Assembly: GCA_018816765.1 (NCBI GenBank) | Contig: JAHIUX010000021.1 | Span: forward strand, 1-60,059 | DNA: 60,059 bases | Direction: 5' to 3' | Source: Bacteroidota bacterium | GTDB lineage: Bacteria > Bacteroidota > Bacteroidia > Bacteroidales > F082 | Shown: piece by piece, positions 34,213 through 43,268 of the stretch | Position numbering within the stretch: position 1 is the first letter of the stretch | How the letters are laid out: each line of letters begins with the position of its first letter | The notes under the pieces: model-generated | Database searches by the model: none | What the model was told of the DNA's origin: nothing | The model's input: the letters and a program-made list of their open reading frames with translations, nothing else | Translations under genes and position numbers: made by a program

Positions 34213-35205
34213 TTACCATTCCATTAAGTGATCAACGTTTTCGAGCTTGTTATTGTTGTAGGAATGGATGGCATATTGAAAACCGGGACGGAGCGAAAAA
34301 GCGCCGGTTTGTCCGGATTTGTTAACAGCGATATAAGCAATCTGCATCTGCGGGTGTACACGGACTTTCTGCGTGAGCCTTTCGATAGCAGCTTTGCAGG
34401 CTTGCTTCGGACTCATCCCGTTCCGCATATTTTCCACAACCAGAAAACTGCCCAGGGTTTTCAAAATGGCTTCACCTTCGCCGGTGGAGGTAGCAGCACC
34501 GATTTCGTTATCAACAAAGAGCCCTGCACCGATGATGGGAGAATCGCCAACCCGGCCGGGATGTTTGAAGGCCATACCGCTGGTGGTGCAGGCCCCGGCA
34601 ATATTGCCCTGCCCGTCAATGCCGATCATGCCGATGGTGTCGTGGTTTTCCCAATTGGCCTGGGGAGCATAGCGCGCCCCGGAGGCCTTCCAGGCTTCCC
34701 ATTCTTTCTGCATATTGTCGGTGAGCAAATTCTCACGTTTAAAGCCCTGATCTTCGGCAAACTTAAGGGCACCTGCACCTGACAGGATCACGTGTGGCGT
34801 TTTTTCCATGACGCGCCTGGCGACCGAAATCGGGTGCATGATTTCCTGTAGATAAGTGACAGATCCGGCATTGCCATCTGGTCCCATGATGCAGGCATCG
34901 AGGGTGACATGGCCCTCGGCATCAGGAAATCCGCCATAGCCTACGCTACTCACTTCGGGGTCTGCCTCAGGGATTTTTACGCCAGCCTCCACAGCATCAA
35001 GTATACTGCCTCCGGCTTCGAGTGTCTTCCATGCCTCAGCATTGGCCGCCAAACCATGATTCCAGGTTGAGATGAACAGCGGGCCGCCTTCAGCAGACAA
35101 TGTGTGGGCATCGAAAAGTTCAGCAGCCTGGCCCAAGTTGACACCTATCCCGGCGGCAATGCTTCCCACTATGGTTTTGCGTAAAAATGACCTTCTGTTT
35201 CCCAT
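34213..35205 (-). CDS. N4-(beta-N-acetylglucosaminyl)-L-asparaginase, Tat-exported
   Basis: A 330-residue Ntn-hydrolase that cuts the GlcNAc-Asn bond after the rest of an N-glycan has been removed. It matures by self-cleavage before the nucleophile Thr190 (ENHDTIGMIGIDGQGNIAG). The substrate-binding GRVGDSPIIGAGLFVDNEIG and STGEGE segments are present. The N-terminus is a twin-arginine signal (RRSFLRK, then a hydrophobic stretch), so it should fold in the cytoplasm and be exported by Tat. The Flavobacterium (Elizabethkingia) meningosepticum enzyme is the best-known bacterial member. It sits 38 bp before the GH20 gene. Confidence 0.93.
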   Translation of the reverse strand: MGNRRSFLRKTIVGSIAAGIGVNLGQAAELFDAHTLSAEGGPLFISTWNHGLAANAEAWKTLEAGGSILDAVEAGVKIPEADPEVSSVGYGGFPDAEGHVTLDACIMGPDGNAGSVTYLQEIMHPISVARRVMEKTPHVILSGAGALKFAEDQGFKRENLLTDNMQKEWEAWKASGARYAPQANWENHDTIGMIGIDGQGNIAGACTTSGMAFKHPGRVGDSPIIGAGLFVDNEIGAATSTGEGEAILKTLGSFLVVENMRNGMSPKQACKAAIERLTQKVRVHPQMQIAYIAVNKSGQTGAFSLRPGFQYAIHSYNNNKLENVDHLMEW

Positions 35206-35448
35206 CGAAATGTGTTTTAAGTAGCTGATTTATTTGACCGATAAAGGTAGTGGGAAAATCAAAAGCCGTGTCATTTTTTTCAACGGATTTATAGCAGAAA
35301 TTCAACCTTCCCGTTGGTTTTACCTCATTGCGGTTTTTGAAAACCGATGTAAACAAGCCAGTGTGTTATCAATCTGTAATTTACAATTTGTCAGCGAAAC
35401 ATTGGCCGGGTGTATTGTGAAAAATAAACGCAGGAATGGATTAATTTT

Positions 35449-35456
35449 TAATTTTG
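35449..35456 (+). promoter_or_regulatory. -7 promoter element of the sugar permease-kinase operon
   Basis: TAATTTTG fits TAnnTTTG, 52 bp before the ATG at 35508. An upstream in-frame TTG (35454) lies inside this box, which supports the ATG. The ~250 bp between this and the divergent asparaginase gene show no gene. Confidence 0.5.
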
Positions 35457-35507
35457 TTTGCTGTCAAGGCTTGTTTCAACTTAATTATTAACACTAATAC
35501 CTGCTTT

Positions 35508-36854
35508 ATGAGTGATCAGAAAAATAACAATCTCGTTGTGGGATTGTCGGTGTTTGGCGCCATTTTCTTCATCTTTGGATTCGCCACTACCTTCATCGTA
35601 ACATTAAGTGCGCCGGTGAAAGAAATCTTTGGCTTATCTGAATTTGGCGCCCAGTTGTTATCGTCGGCATTTTTCATTGCCTATCCCATCATGTCGATTC
35701 CTACCGGCAGGCTGATTGATAAGATTGGCTATAAATGGACTGTAATTGCCGGGCTTATCCTCATGGCCCTCGGAAGTTTCATTTATATCCCGGCAGCCAA
35801 AATGCCTTCGTTTCCGATCTTTTTAATGGGGACCTTCGTATTGGCCACAGGTGTGGTGTTTTTACAGGTGGCTGCCAACCCATATGTTACAGCAATTGGC
35901 TCACCATCAACAGCTTCAAGCCGCCTTAACCTGACACAGGCCTTAAATTCCATCGCCACTATGATTGCTCCCTGGTTGATTTCGATCGCCATTTTCAAGG
36001 GGCTGAAATTTCCTGCAGATGCTGCCATGGCTGCCGACCGCGTGCCGATGCCTTTCATCATTATGGGGCTGATCGTATTGCTGGTGGCTATAGCCATTGT
36101 CACAATCAAGCTGCCTGTGTTGAAATATGAAAAGAGTGAAAAGAAGAGCATTTGGAAATATCCGCACGTGGTACTGGGCGCTTTGGCCATCTTCATGTAT
36201 GTGGGTGCCGAAGTTGGCAATGCCGGATTGATCGTCAATTACCTCAAGACCAACCTGAGTATGACGGCTGAGATGGCTTCAACCTATGCCGCGATCTATT
36301 GGGGCGGTGCCATGATCGGAAGGTTTTTTGGTTCGTTTATGTTTTCGGAAATGGCAACCTCGAAAAAGATTACTTACGCACTGCCTGTGCTCCTGCTGGC
36401 ACTTGTTTCCGGATCATTTGTTACCGACTGGAACTGGAATATGGGCATGATCTTTACGGGTATTGCTCTTGTAAACTTCATCATTATGCAGATTGGCCAG
36501 GGAAAAGCAGCCAAAACACTGGCAACATTCGCACTTGTTGCTGCCATCCTTGATATCGCCACCAGCTTTAGCACCGGATCAGTAGCACTATGGACCATTA
36601 TTTCGATCGGATTATTTAACTCGATCATGTTCCCGAATATATTCTCCCTTGCTGTGAAAGACCTCGACAATGCTGAGCTGAGCGGTGCTTCAGGACTCAT
36701 CAACGCCCTCATCTTTGGTGGCGCGGTTATTCCCCCACTCATGGGAGGCATTGCTGATGCAGCTGGTTACACCTATGCATTCCTTGTTCCGGCCGTTTGC
36801 TATCTTTTCATTTTCTATTATGCAGTGAGTGGAAGCAAGATCAGAAGAGCTTGA
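35508..36854 (+). CDS. FucP/NagP-type sugar:proton symporter (MFS)
   Basis: A 448-residue 12-helix major facilitator of the fucose/glucose-galactose family. Family markers are FFIFGFATTFIVTLSAP, SSAFFIAYPIMSIPTGRLID, GLILMALGSFIYIPAAKMPS, LATGVVFLQVAANPYVTAIG and RLNLTQALNSIATMIAPWLI. Such permeases import fucose, glucose, galactose, mannose or GlcNAc (NagP). The neighbouring glycosidases and ROK kinase suggest mannose or GlcNAc. It is read with the kinase gene 41 bp downstream. Confidence 0.9.
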   Translation: MSDQKNNNLVVGLSVFGAIFFIFGFATTFIVTLSAPVKEIFGLSEFGAQLLSSAFFIAYPIMSIPTGRLIDKIGYKWTVIAGLILMALGSFIYIPAAKMPSFPIFLMGTFVLATGVVFLQVAANPYVTAIGSPSTASSRLNLTQALNSIATMIAPWLISIAIFKGLKFPADAAMAADRVPMPFIIMGLIVLLVAIAIVTIKLPVLKYEKSEKKSIWKYPHVVLGALAIFMYVGAEVGNAGLIVNYLKTNLSMTAEMASTYAAIYWGGAMIGRFFGSFMFSEMATSKKITYALPVLLLALVSGSFVTDWNWNMGMIFTGIALVNFIIMQIGQGKAAKTLATFALVAAILDIATSFSTGSVALWTIISIGLFNSIMFPNIFSLAVKDLDNAELSGASGLINALIFGGAVIPPLMGGIADAAGYTYAFLVPAVCYLFIFYYAVSGSKIRRA

Positions 36855-36895
36855 TAAATTACCTGATTACTAACATATAACTTGTATTATAACGC

Positions 36896-37879
36896 ATGAA
36901 AAAAGTCGCAATCGGAATTGACATCGGGGGAACTAACACGGCCATTGGTGTCGTAAACCGTGAAGGAGATGTGCTGGTCAGTGATAGTATTGCCACCCCA
37001 ACCCATGGTGATGTGGGATTGTATATCAAAGCACTTGCCGGTGCCATCAAAGAGTTGATTAAGTCGGTTAAGTTGCTGAACGAAAAGACCGAAGTTGTTG
37101 GAATCGGCATTGGTGCGCCCAATGCTAACTATTACACCGGAACCATTGAACATGCCCCGAACTTATCTTTCAAAGGTGTGGTGAACTTTCTCGACATGCT
37201 GAAGCTTGAATTTGCCGATATCAAGGTGATGGCCATCACCAACGATGCCAACGCAGCTGCCATAGGTGAGATGATTTATGGCGGCGCCAAAGGGATGAAA
37301 AACTTTGTGGTTTTCACCCTGGGTACCGGTGTTGGCAGCGGAGTGGTTGTCAATGGTGATCTTGTTTACGGGCATGATGGCTTTGCCGGTGAATGCGGCC
37401 ATATGACACTGGTGACTAATGGCCGTCATTGCGGATGCGGTGGCTTTGGCCACCTCGAAGCCTATTGCTCAGCCCCGGGAATGAAGCGCACGGCATTCGA
37501 GCTGTTGGCCAAATACCACCATACCGATAGCCTGTTGGCCAATACCTCTTACAATGAGTTGAATTCGAAAATGATTTACGAAGCCGCATTAAAAGGCGAT
37601 AAGATTGCACAGGAGGTTTTTGCACTCACCGGACAATGGCTCGGACAAGGCCTTGCCAATACGGTACATCACCTTAGCCCTGAGGCTATTTTCCTGTTTG
37701 GTGGTCCACTGGCTGCCGGCGACTATATCCTGAAACCGACAAAAGAAAGCATGGAAGCTCACCTGCTTCCGGTATTCCGTAACAAAATCAGGATTTTACC
37801 TTCGCAACTTAAACTTGGTGATGCTGCCATCGTTGGTGCCAGCGCCCTGGTGTATATCGAAATCGAGAAAATGAAATAA
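36896..37879 (+). CDS. ROK-family sugar kinase
   Basis: A 327-residue kinase. The N-terminal ATP motif is GIDIGGTNTAIGVVN, the catalytic base region is TNDANAAAIGE (Asp117), and the glycine-rich FTLGTGVGSGVVVNGDLVYG follows. The ROK zinc motif is kept in altered form: His169 with Cys179-Gly-Cys181, but the third Cys is His186 (CGCGGFGHLE). It would phosphorylate glucose, mannose or GlcNAc at C6; which one is not readable. It follows the FucP-type permease, so import and activation are coupled. A strong terminator follows. Confidence 0.9.
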   Translation: MKKVAIGIDIGGTNTAIGVVNREGDVLVSDSIATPTHGDVGLYIKALAGAIKELIKSVKLLNEKTEVVGIGIGAPNANYYTGTIEHAPNLSFKGVVNFLDMLKLEFADIKVMAITNDANAAAIGEMIYGGAKGMKNFVVFTLGTGVGSGVVVNGDLVYGHDGFAGECGHMTLVTNGRHCGCGGFGHLEAYCSAPGMKRTAFELLAKYHHTDSLLANTSYNELNSKMIYEAALKGDKIAQEVFALTGQWLGQGLANTVHHLSPEAIFLFGGPLAAGDYILKPTKESMEAHLLPVFRNKIRILPSQLKLGDAAIVGASALVYIEIEKMK

Positions 37880-37904
37880 ACCGGAAACTTTCGGTGAAAT
37901 CATG

Positions 37905-37937
37905 AAAAAGAACGAATGTCATTCGTTCTTTTTTTTT
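37905..37937. terminator. Bidirectional terminator after the ROK kinase
   Basis: Perfect 13-bp arms (37905-37917 and 37921-37933) around a 3-base centre, flanked by A and T runs. It serves the kinase gene on the plus strand and the barrel gene ending at 37945 on the minus strand. Confidence 0.9.
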
Positions 37938-37944
37938 GTCCTGG

Positions 37945-38592
37945 CTATTGTCTTTTAATTCTTAGCGGGATGATTAAGCCAAGCTGGATGCCTGATTCCA
38001 GCAAGTGTAAAGGATAGGTCTCTGTGCTGAAGGAGAACAAGGTGTGCACCTTCAGGTACGGACTGACGAAGATGGCCAGCCCACATCGGCTTGTGTATCT
38101 GGCTCCAATTCCCAGGGATGCACCAATTCCTGATTGTATGTCGACGGGGCTATCAAGGTTTGGGTCAATGTCGAGTAAAAGTCCGCCATGCAAGAAAAAA
38201 TAGCGCAAAAAGCCAATTTCTAGGCTAAACGGGATGTCGATATGTGAAAAGTTAATGCCATAGGGTTCATCACCAATGCCTGGTGGTACGTTCGGCACGA
38301 TGGTCAAGTAGTGCTTTGCGTAATCGAAACCGGCAGAAAGCCTGATGAAGTCATTCAGGGGATAATCGTAGCTGATGCCTAACACATAAAACCTGCCGCT
38401 GTTGTAACTTGCGGCACCAACAAGCTGCCTGAAATGAACCATCGGATTTTCGCCAAAAGAAGCATACGTTAGCCCGATGCGACCCTTGTTCAATCTGAAA
38501 ACACTTTGTTCGGGTAGTGTTTCCTGTGAGAAAGTGTAGGAAGCTAAAAGCGTAAGAATCAGGGTCAGTGAATGTCGAATATGTTTTGACAT
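37945..38592 (-). CDS. Outer-membrane beta-barrel protein, unknown function
   Basis: A 215-residue secreted protein: signal peptide to about residue 22 (LLASYTFSQ), then alternating strands with many aromatic residues (GRIGLTYASFGENPMVHF, FYVLGISYDYPLNDFIRLSAG, SLEIGFLRYFFLHGGLLLD). The C-terminus is a final strand (GIQLGLIIPLRI). It resembles small Bacteroidota outer-membrane barrels in length, but no specific family is recognisable. It begins 42 bp after the stop of... the upstream minus-strand nuclease-like gene lies further to the right and reads toward it, so co-transcription is possible. Confidence 0.65.
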   Translation of the reverse strand: MSKHIRHSLTLILTLLASYTFSQETLPEQSVFRLNKGRIGLTYASFGENPMVHFRQLVGAASYNSGRFYVLGISYDYPLNDFIRLSAGFDYAKHYLTIVPNVPPGIGDEPYGINFSHIDIPFSLEIGFLRYFFLHGGLLLDIDPNLDSPVDIQSGIGASLGIGARYTSRCGLAIFVSPYLKVHTLFSFSTETYPLHLLESGIQLGLIIPLRIKRQ

Positions 38593-38634
38593 AGGGTTAA
38601 CCGTTGATAATTGAATCGATCAGGACAGTGCCTG

Positions 38635-39477
38635 TTACCACATCATTTGCACCTTCACCGGTAAATGATCAGAGGAAAACCTGCCATCGATGTTGGCTTC
38701 AGGAATCTGATAATCAGTTATTGTGATCTTATGGTTAACAAAAATAAAATCAATCAGGCTGTTGTTTTCTTCCTGTTCATCAAAGCCTGTGAATGTAATT
38801 TGTTGTTTCAGTTCATCGGTTGCAGCAGCTGTTCGGGCGTCAGTCAGCCAGTTGGAAACAGTTGTATAATTTTCATCTGTCGGTTCGAAATTAAAATCAC
38901 CCATTAACACAAATGGTTCATCGCCAATCATTTTTGTTGTCAGCTCCTTGATAAGTGCCAAACTGTTTCTTCGGGCTTCGGTGCCCATATGGTCGAGGTG
39001 GGTATTTAAAACCCACAGGAATTTACCCGTTTGCCGGCTTTCGAGCTTTGCCCAGCTCATGATCCGTTCACAGGCGGCATCCCATCCCTTCGACCCGGCC
39101 ACTTCAGGCGTTTGCGACAGCCAGTAATATCCGGCATCAATCAGTTTAAACCTGCTCGTATCATAAAAAACCGGACCATATTCACCCTTTGTTTTGCCAT
39201 CAGTGCGCCCAACGCCAATGTATCCATAACCACTGAGTGTTGCAGCAATATCCAGCAGCTGGTTGTGCAACACTTCCTGCATCCCGAGGAGTTCAGGATG
39301 CTCCTGAAGCAGCAACTCAGTGAATTGCTGCCGACGGTTACTCCAGGCATTGGGCCCGTCGCTGGCAACATCAAGCCGGGTGTTCCAGGTCATGATGGTT
39401 GTGGTTTGTTGGGCATTGCCGGGAATGCCTGCACAGCACATGGCAAACATCAGGAACACATATGGGTATTTATGCAT
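38635..39477 (-). CDS. Secreted endonuclease/exonuclease/phosphatase family hydrolase
   Basis: A ~280-residue EEP-fold, Mg-dependent phosphodiesterase. The active-site set is complete: WNTR, the metal ligand Glu in LGMQEV, NTHLDHMG (His-Asp pair), GDFNFEPTD, IDFIFV and the general base in SSDHLPV. A signal peptide (MHKYPYVFLMFAMCCAGIP then NAQ) places it outside the cytoplasm; the start is taken at this Met, and an upstream ATG at 39510 would only lengthen the leader. The family includes nucleases and sphingomyelinase-like enzymes; the substrate is unknown. It lies next to the glycosidase genes but no link to glycan use is visible. Confidence 0.88.
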   Translation of the reverse strand: MHKYPYVFLMFAMCCAGIPGNAQQTTTIMTWNTRLDVASDGPNAWSNRRQQFTELLLQEHPELLGMQEVLHNQLLDIAATLSGYGYIGVGRTDGKTKGEYGPVFYDTSRFKLIDAGYYWLSQTPEVAGSKGWDAACERIMSWAKLESRQTGKFLWVLNTHLDHMGTEARRNSLALIKELTTKMIGDEPFVLMGDFNFEPTDENYTTVSNWLTDARTAAATDELKQQITFTGFDEQEENNSLIDFIFVNHKITITDYQIPEANIDGRFSSDHLPVKVQMMW

Positions 39478-39611
39478 GGCGGTATGCGTTAAGTATTGAA
39501 AAAATTTCATTTACAGGATGTTAAGCATAACAACAATGCTTTTCCGGTATTCATCATAAGCTGTTAAAGGCTCAAAATTACGGCATTTATCGGTAAACCC
39601 CATTCAATACA

Positions 39612-40499
39612 TCACTGCCGGTGCAATACAATGAGTGTGCGATACCTTTCGGCGAAGGCTTTGGCATCCCAGGCAAAAACAAGTTTTGCCTCTGTCAGAA
39701 TCCTTTGCTCAAGCCCGGCTTTCAATGCCTTGATGCTTCTGATCAGGTTGACCTGAGCGGCATTGCGATCACCGGCCTCAACAGCAGCAAGCACAAGCAC
39801 CAGGTCGTGGTGTTTACCGAGCAGCCGACCCAATGCGGATAACTCAGCCACCTGATAGCTGATCATTGCCGGATGCAGTTCCTGCAGGGTTTCGAGGGCA
39901 TATCCGAGATATTTTACCTTTTTCCGAAACTGGTGAAATCCAATATCTGTTGGCGCTAGCGCCAGCTTACCGGCGATTCCTGCCGCCTGAAGGTACATCT
40001 TTCGCATGCCCTTAAAAATGATTTCTTGGTCAAGGCCATCAAGCTTCAACTGAATTACCCAAACATCGTGTTGCTTAATCGTGTGAAACATGTCACGGAA
40101 TAATTCCTTGTCAATGGCCGCATGCATCATTTCATCGCGTTGCTTTCGGATAACAGCCACGTATTTTCTGATCAGTTTATTTGTGACCGGCGACTTCCTG
40201 TTACTGATCAAGCCGCTAAGCGTTTCAATACAGGCTGTTTTGTCGCGCAAACTGCCCAGCGACATGGTCAGTTGCCTGTAAAAAGCTTGTTGCTGAACAA
40301 AGGCCGTTTCACCGATTCCCGATCTGATCAGCCTGTGGATAGCCCTGATGCGTTTGATGCACAACCTGCTTTGATGCACTGCTTCGTCAGCGTTGCGCTT
40401 CGCTTGCAGAAACGCAAGCATGCGTTGGTGGTACGCAAGCAGAAGCCTGCGGATTTCCAGTTCAAGCAGAATTTTTGGATTAATGCTCAATTTTTTCAT
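39612..40499 (-). CDS. CHAD-domain protein
   Basis: A 295-residue, all-helical protein with the conserved histidine-containing alpha-helical domain. Basic/His motifs line one face (HQSRLCIKRIRAIHRLIR, FHQFRKKVKYLGYALETL, LGKHHDLVLVL). CHAD domains bind polyphosphate in the cases studied. No polyphosphate kinase or CYTH partner is in the window. The start at 40499 (MKKLSINPK) avoids overlap with the upstream beta-mannosidase gene; a start at 40556 would overlap it by 38 bp. Confidence 0.88.
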   Translation of the reverse strand: MKKLSINPKILLELEIRRLLLAYHQRMLAFLQAKRNADEAVHQSRLCIKRIRAIHRLIRSGIGETAFVQQQAFYRQLTMSLGSLRDKTACIETLSGLISNRKSPVTNKLIRKYVAVIRKQRDEMMHAAIDKELFRDMFHTIKQHDVWVIQLKLDGLDQEIIFKGMRKMYLQAAGIAGKLALAPTDIGFHQFRKKVKYLGYALETLQELHPAMISYQVAELSALGRLLGKHHDLVLVLAAVEAGDRNAAQVNLIRSIKALKAGLEQRILTEAKLVFAWDAKAFAERYRTLIVLHRQ

Positions 40500-40518
40500 C
40501 TTACTCAGAATAAACGCA

Positions 40519-43113
40519 TTACAAATTTTCCCCGGATGTGCTTTTCTTCCTTGCATTCATCTCGTAAAGTGATTTAGCATCAAAGATAAGCTGTTCGGGT
40601 GCCAAATTGCCAGAAGGAGTAAAGCTTACTTTCAAAGGCAGCTTAGGCAGAAGATCGAAAAAATTATTGCTGAACACGCCATCCTTGTCATTACAGATCA
40701 GGTATACGTCTTTAGCCACGCATTGGCTGCTGATGCTTAGCTCCACTTGGTGACTTGCTGCTTCAGTTTGTATCTGAATGCCTGGCTCGGGCAGTTGGAT
40801 GTTTTTAGGCGATGTAAACCAGAATATCCGTTCGCTGACAGGTCTTTCGTCCGAAGTTGCCTCCACCAGCAGGCAGCATTTCTGAGGGTCAAAACCGCTG
40901 ATGATGGTGTCGGTCCGAAATACACTGACAATCCGTGAACCAATGGGTTCTGCCTTTGCCTTGCTTTCCCATTGACGCAGGATATTTCCATCGAAATCGA
41001 TCAAAGTACACCGAATATCTGCATGAAATGCAGTACTGCTGTCTGATACCATCCAGATGCGCCAGTTGTCGCAGGCTTGATCTGCCGAAAGCAGCACTGG
41101 TGCGTAAAGTGTTTTTAAGCGGAATTGAAGGGCTTTCAATCGTCCATAATAATCGATCGATGACCATGAAGTGACGGGCCACGAATCGTTCAGTTGCCAG
41201 TACAAAGTACCCATGCACCTGGGCATTCCCCGTCGGTGTGCTTCGATGGCCCTGCCGATCCCATTGGATTGCAGAAGCTGACTCACATATACATAATCTA
41301 AAAGGCTATCTGGTGATGGATAATCTTGCTCCATGTATTGCTGGATCAGCAATGTGCCCCTGGGATGTTTCTGGTGAGCTTCAAGTTCGGAAGACCCCGG
41401 CTTCCTGCCCGACTCACTGATGTATTTTTCAATGGATGACATCTCAGGCATGGCCTGAAAGCCGTATTCGCTCATGAAACGCCCGACCTTTTGGTCATAA
41501 ACCGAAAAGGGTTGTTCGCCCCACCAGACTCCCCAGTAATGGGCATCGCCCTTTGTCAGGCTTTCGCTGCGTCCCCAGCCGATGGATGGCGAACTGGGCC
41601 AATAGGGTCTATGGCCATCGTATTGCCTGACTAAATCTGGTAAAAGTTTGTGAAACAGCGTAGTGTATCCATCCCAGATGGCTGCTGAATCCTGGGCCGT
41701 CCAGCCCAGTGATTGCTGCCAGCCCCAGTTGTGGAAGGCTTCGTCGATTTCATTGTTGCCGCACCACAAGGCCAGTGAACAATGCCTGCTGATGCGCCTG
41801 ATCTGTTCCGTTGCTTCTGCCTTCACATTTTCCAAAAAGGCTGTATCAGACGGATACATGGTCCCGGCAAACATGAAATCCTGCCACACAAGCAGACCGA
41901 GACTATCGCACAGGGTAAAAAAATCCTCATTCGGGTAAACGCCTCCGCCCCAGACACGCAACATATTCATATGTGCCTGATGTGCAGATATAAGCATCTG
42001 GCGCTGGCTTTCGGGGCTCAGGCGGTGTATAAAGTGATCACCCGGAATGACATTGGCTCCTTTCATATAGGTGGCCTTTCCGTTCACCCGGAAAAAGAAT
42101 GAGGTTCCAATGCTGTCTTTTTCCTGTATTAACTCAATATTGCGCAGGCCGGTGCGGATGGTTTGTTTTACAAGGCTTTGTCCCGCACAACTGATTTCGA
42201 GTTCAAAATCGGTCATCTGTTGTTTTCCCATGCCGTTTGGCCACCATAGATCAGGCTGGCCTAGCTGAAAAGGAAGATGCAGGCTTTGTAAACCTGTGTC
42301 GGTTGTGATTGTTTGGTTGATCAACGGATTTCCTTTGGAGTGCAACAAGATGTTGACTGCTTGTTTGCTGTCGCTGCGCAGTTCAAGGCTCAGTTGCAGG
42401 TCTGCGGTTTTGGCCGTAACGGCCAACTGCTGAATATGGTAATCTTCCAGCCTGACATTCCGCCATGCCTGAAGCTTGACAGGCTTCCAGATGCCCATCG
42501 TGATATACGCAGGTCCCCAGTCCCAGCCAAATTGGAAGGGCGCCTTGCGGCTGAACGCCCTTTCTTCAGGGATTTTCCAGGCTTGTTTACTGGCTTTTTG
42601 CGCATTGACAGGCCCGGGAGGATAACACCTAAGCCTGATGGTATTGGTATCTGGCTTTATTAGCTTGCCCACATCTGCCTTCCAGCTGCGAAACATATTG
42701 TCGGCCTGGATGATAAGCGAATCATTCAGCCATACCGATGCATAGGTGTCCAAACCTTCAAAAACCAGCTGAATATGATCAAAACCGGCAATGTCCTGAT
42801 CAGGAACAAAGTCAATTGCATATTCCCATTCCTGCTGACCGATCCATTGCAGGCTGTCTTCGACCATACCAATAAAGGGATCTGGTATACGCCCTGCACG
42901 CATCAAATCAGTATGGACTGACCCAGGAACTTCGGCCTGAATATGTTCCAGCGTCAATGGATTCACCAATTCCCAGCCTTCATTAATGAGCTGTGTTTGC
43001 TGTTGAAGCCTTCTGGTGCAGGAAGCAAAGGCCAGGATAATTAGCGCAAGGCACAATGTAGGCCAATTCAGCTGTGGCTTGGTTACATTGATTAGCTTGA
43101 GAAAACCAGGCAT
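40519..43113 (-). CDS. GH2 beta-mannosidase lipoprotein
   Basis: An 864-residue exo-beta-mannosidase that cleaves Man-beta-1,4-GlcNAc, the core linkage of N-glycans. The signal peptide ends at LAFASC (Cys32). A sugar-binding beta-sandwich opens the mature part (EGWELVNPLTLEHIQAEVPG), followed by the immunoglobulin-like domain, then the TIM barrel with MLRVWGGGVYPNEDFF and acid/base Glu455 (LWCGNNEIDEAF), nucleophile Glu549 (FMSEYGFQAMPE). MPRCMGTLYWQLNDSWPVTS is the family's aromatic block. It lies upstream of the CHAD gene with 19 bp between, so the two probably share a message. It completes the N-glycan enzyme set in this region. Confidence 0.94.
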   Translation of the reverse strand: MPGFLKLINVTKPQLNWPTLCLALIILAFASCTRRLQQQTQLINEGWELVNPLTLEHIQAEVPGSVHTDLMRAGRIPDPFIGMVEDSLQWIGQQEWEYAIDFVPDQDIAGFDHIQLVFEGLDTYASVWLNDSLIIQADNMFRSWKADVGKLIKPDTNTIRLRCYPPGPVNAQKASKQAWKIPEERAFSRKAPFQFGWDWGPAYITMGIWKPVKLQAWRNVRLEDYHIQQLAVTAKTADLQLSLELRSDSKQAVNILLHSKGNPLINQTITTDTGLQSLHLPFQLGQPDLWWPNGMGKQQMTDFELEISCAGQSLVKQTIRTGLRNIELIQEKDSIGTSFFFRVNGKATYMKGANVIPGDHFIHRLSPESQRQMLISAHQAHMNMLRVWGGGVYPNEDFFTLCDSLGLLVWQDFMFAGTMYPSDTAFLENVKAEATEQIRRISRHCSLALWCGNNEIDEAFHNWGWQQSLGWTAQDSAAIWDGYTTLFHKLLPDLVRQYDGHRPYWPSSPSIGWGRSESLTKGDAHYWGVWWGEQPFSVYDQKVGRFMSEYGFQAMPEMSSIEKYISESGRKPGSSELEAHQKHPRGTLLIQQYMEQDYPSPDSLLDYVYVSQLLQSNGIGRAIEAHRRGMPRCMGTLYWQLNDSWPVTSWSSIDYYGRLKALQFRLKTLYAPVLLSADQACDNWRIWMVSDSSTAFHADIRCTLIDFDGNILRQWESKAKAEPIGSRIVSVFRTDTIISGFDPQKCCLLVEATSDERPVSERIFWFTSPKNIQLPEPGIQIQTEAASHQVELSISSQCVAKDVYLICNDKDGVFSNNFFDLLPKLPLKVSFTPSGNLAPEQLIFDAKSLYEMNARKKSTSGENL

Positions 43114-43233
43114 GATGGGTTTGCTTAAAATTGCATGGCTAAGTTAGCAGTTTAGGCTGAACAGGCAGAAAAAAAAACGATTGGGCGTCACAGGGTTTCG
43201 AAGCAGTGCTGATGAGTGTAAGCCGCTTTTATG

Positions 43234-43241
43234 TACTTTTG
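43234..43241 (+). promoter_or_regulatory. -7 promoter element of gldA
   Basis: TACTTTTG fits TAnnTTTG and lies 28 bp before the start codon. No clear -33 element. Confidence 0.5.
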
Positions 43242-43268
43242 TGCCATTATCAACCATGATTCTGAAGC

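Noticed and set aside
35234-35491. An 85-residue plus-strand open frame upstream of the sugar permease.
   Set aside because: It covers the promoter region of both flanking genes, has no signal or family, and mixed composition.
28874-43113. A classical polysaccharide utilisation locus.
   Set aside because: No SusC or SusD gene is present, and strands and promoters are mixed; it is a set of related genes rather than a PUL.
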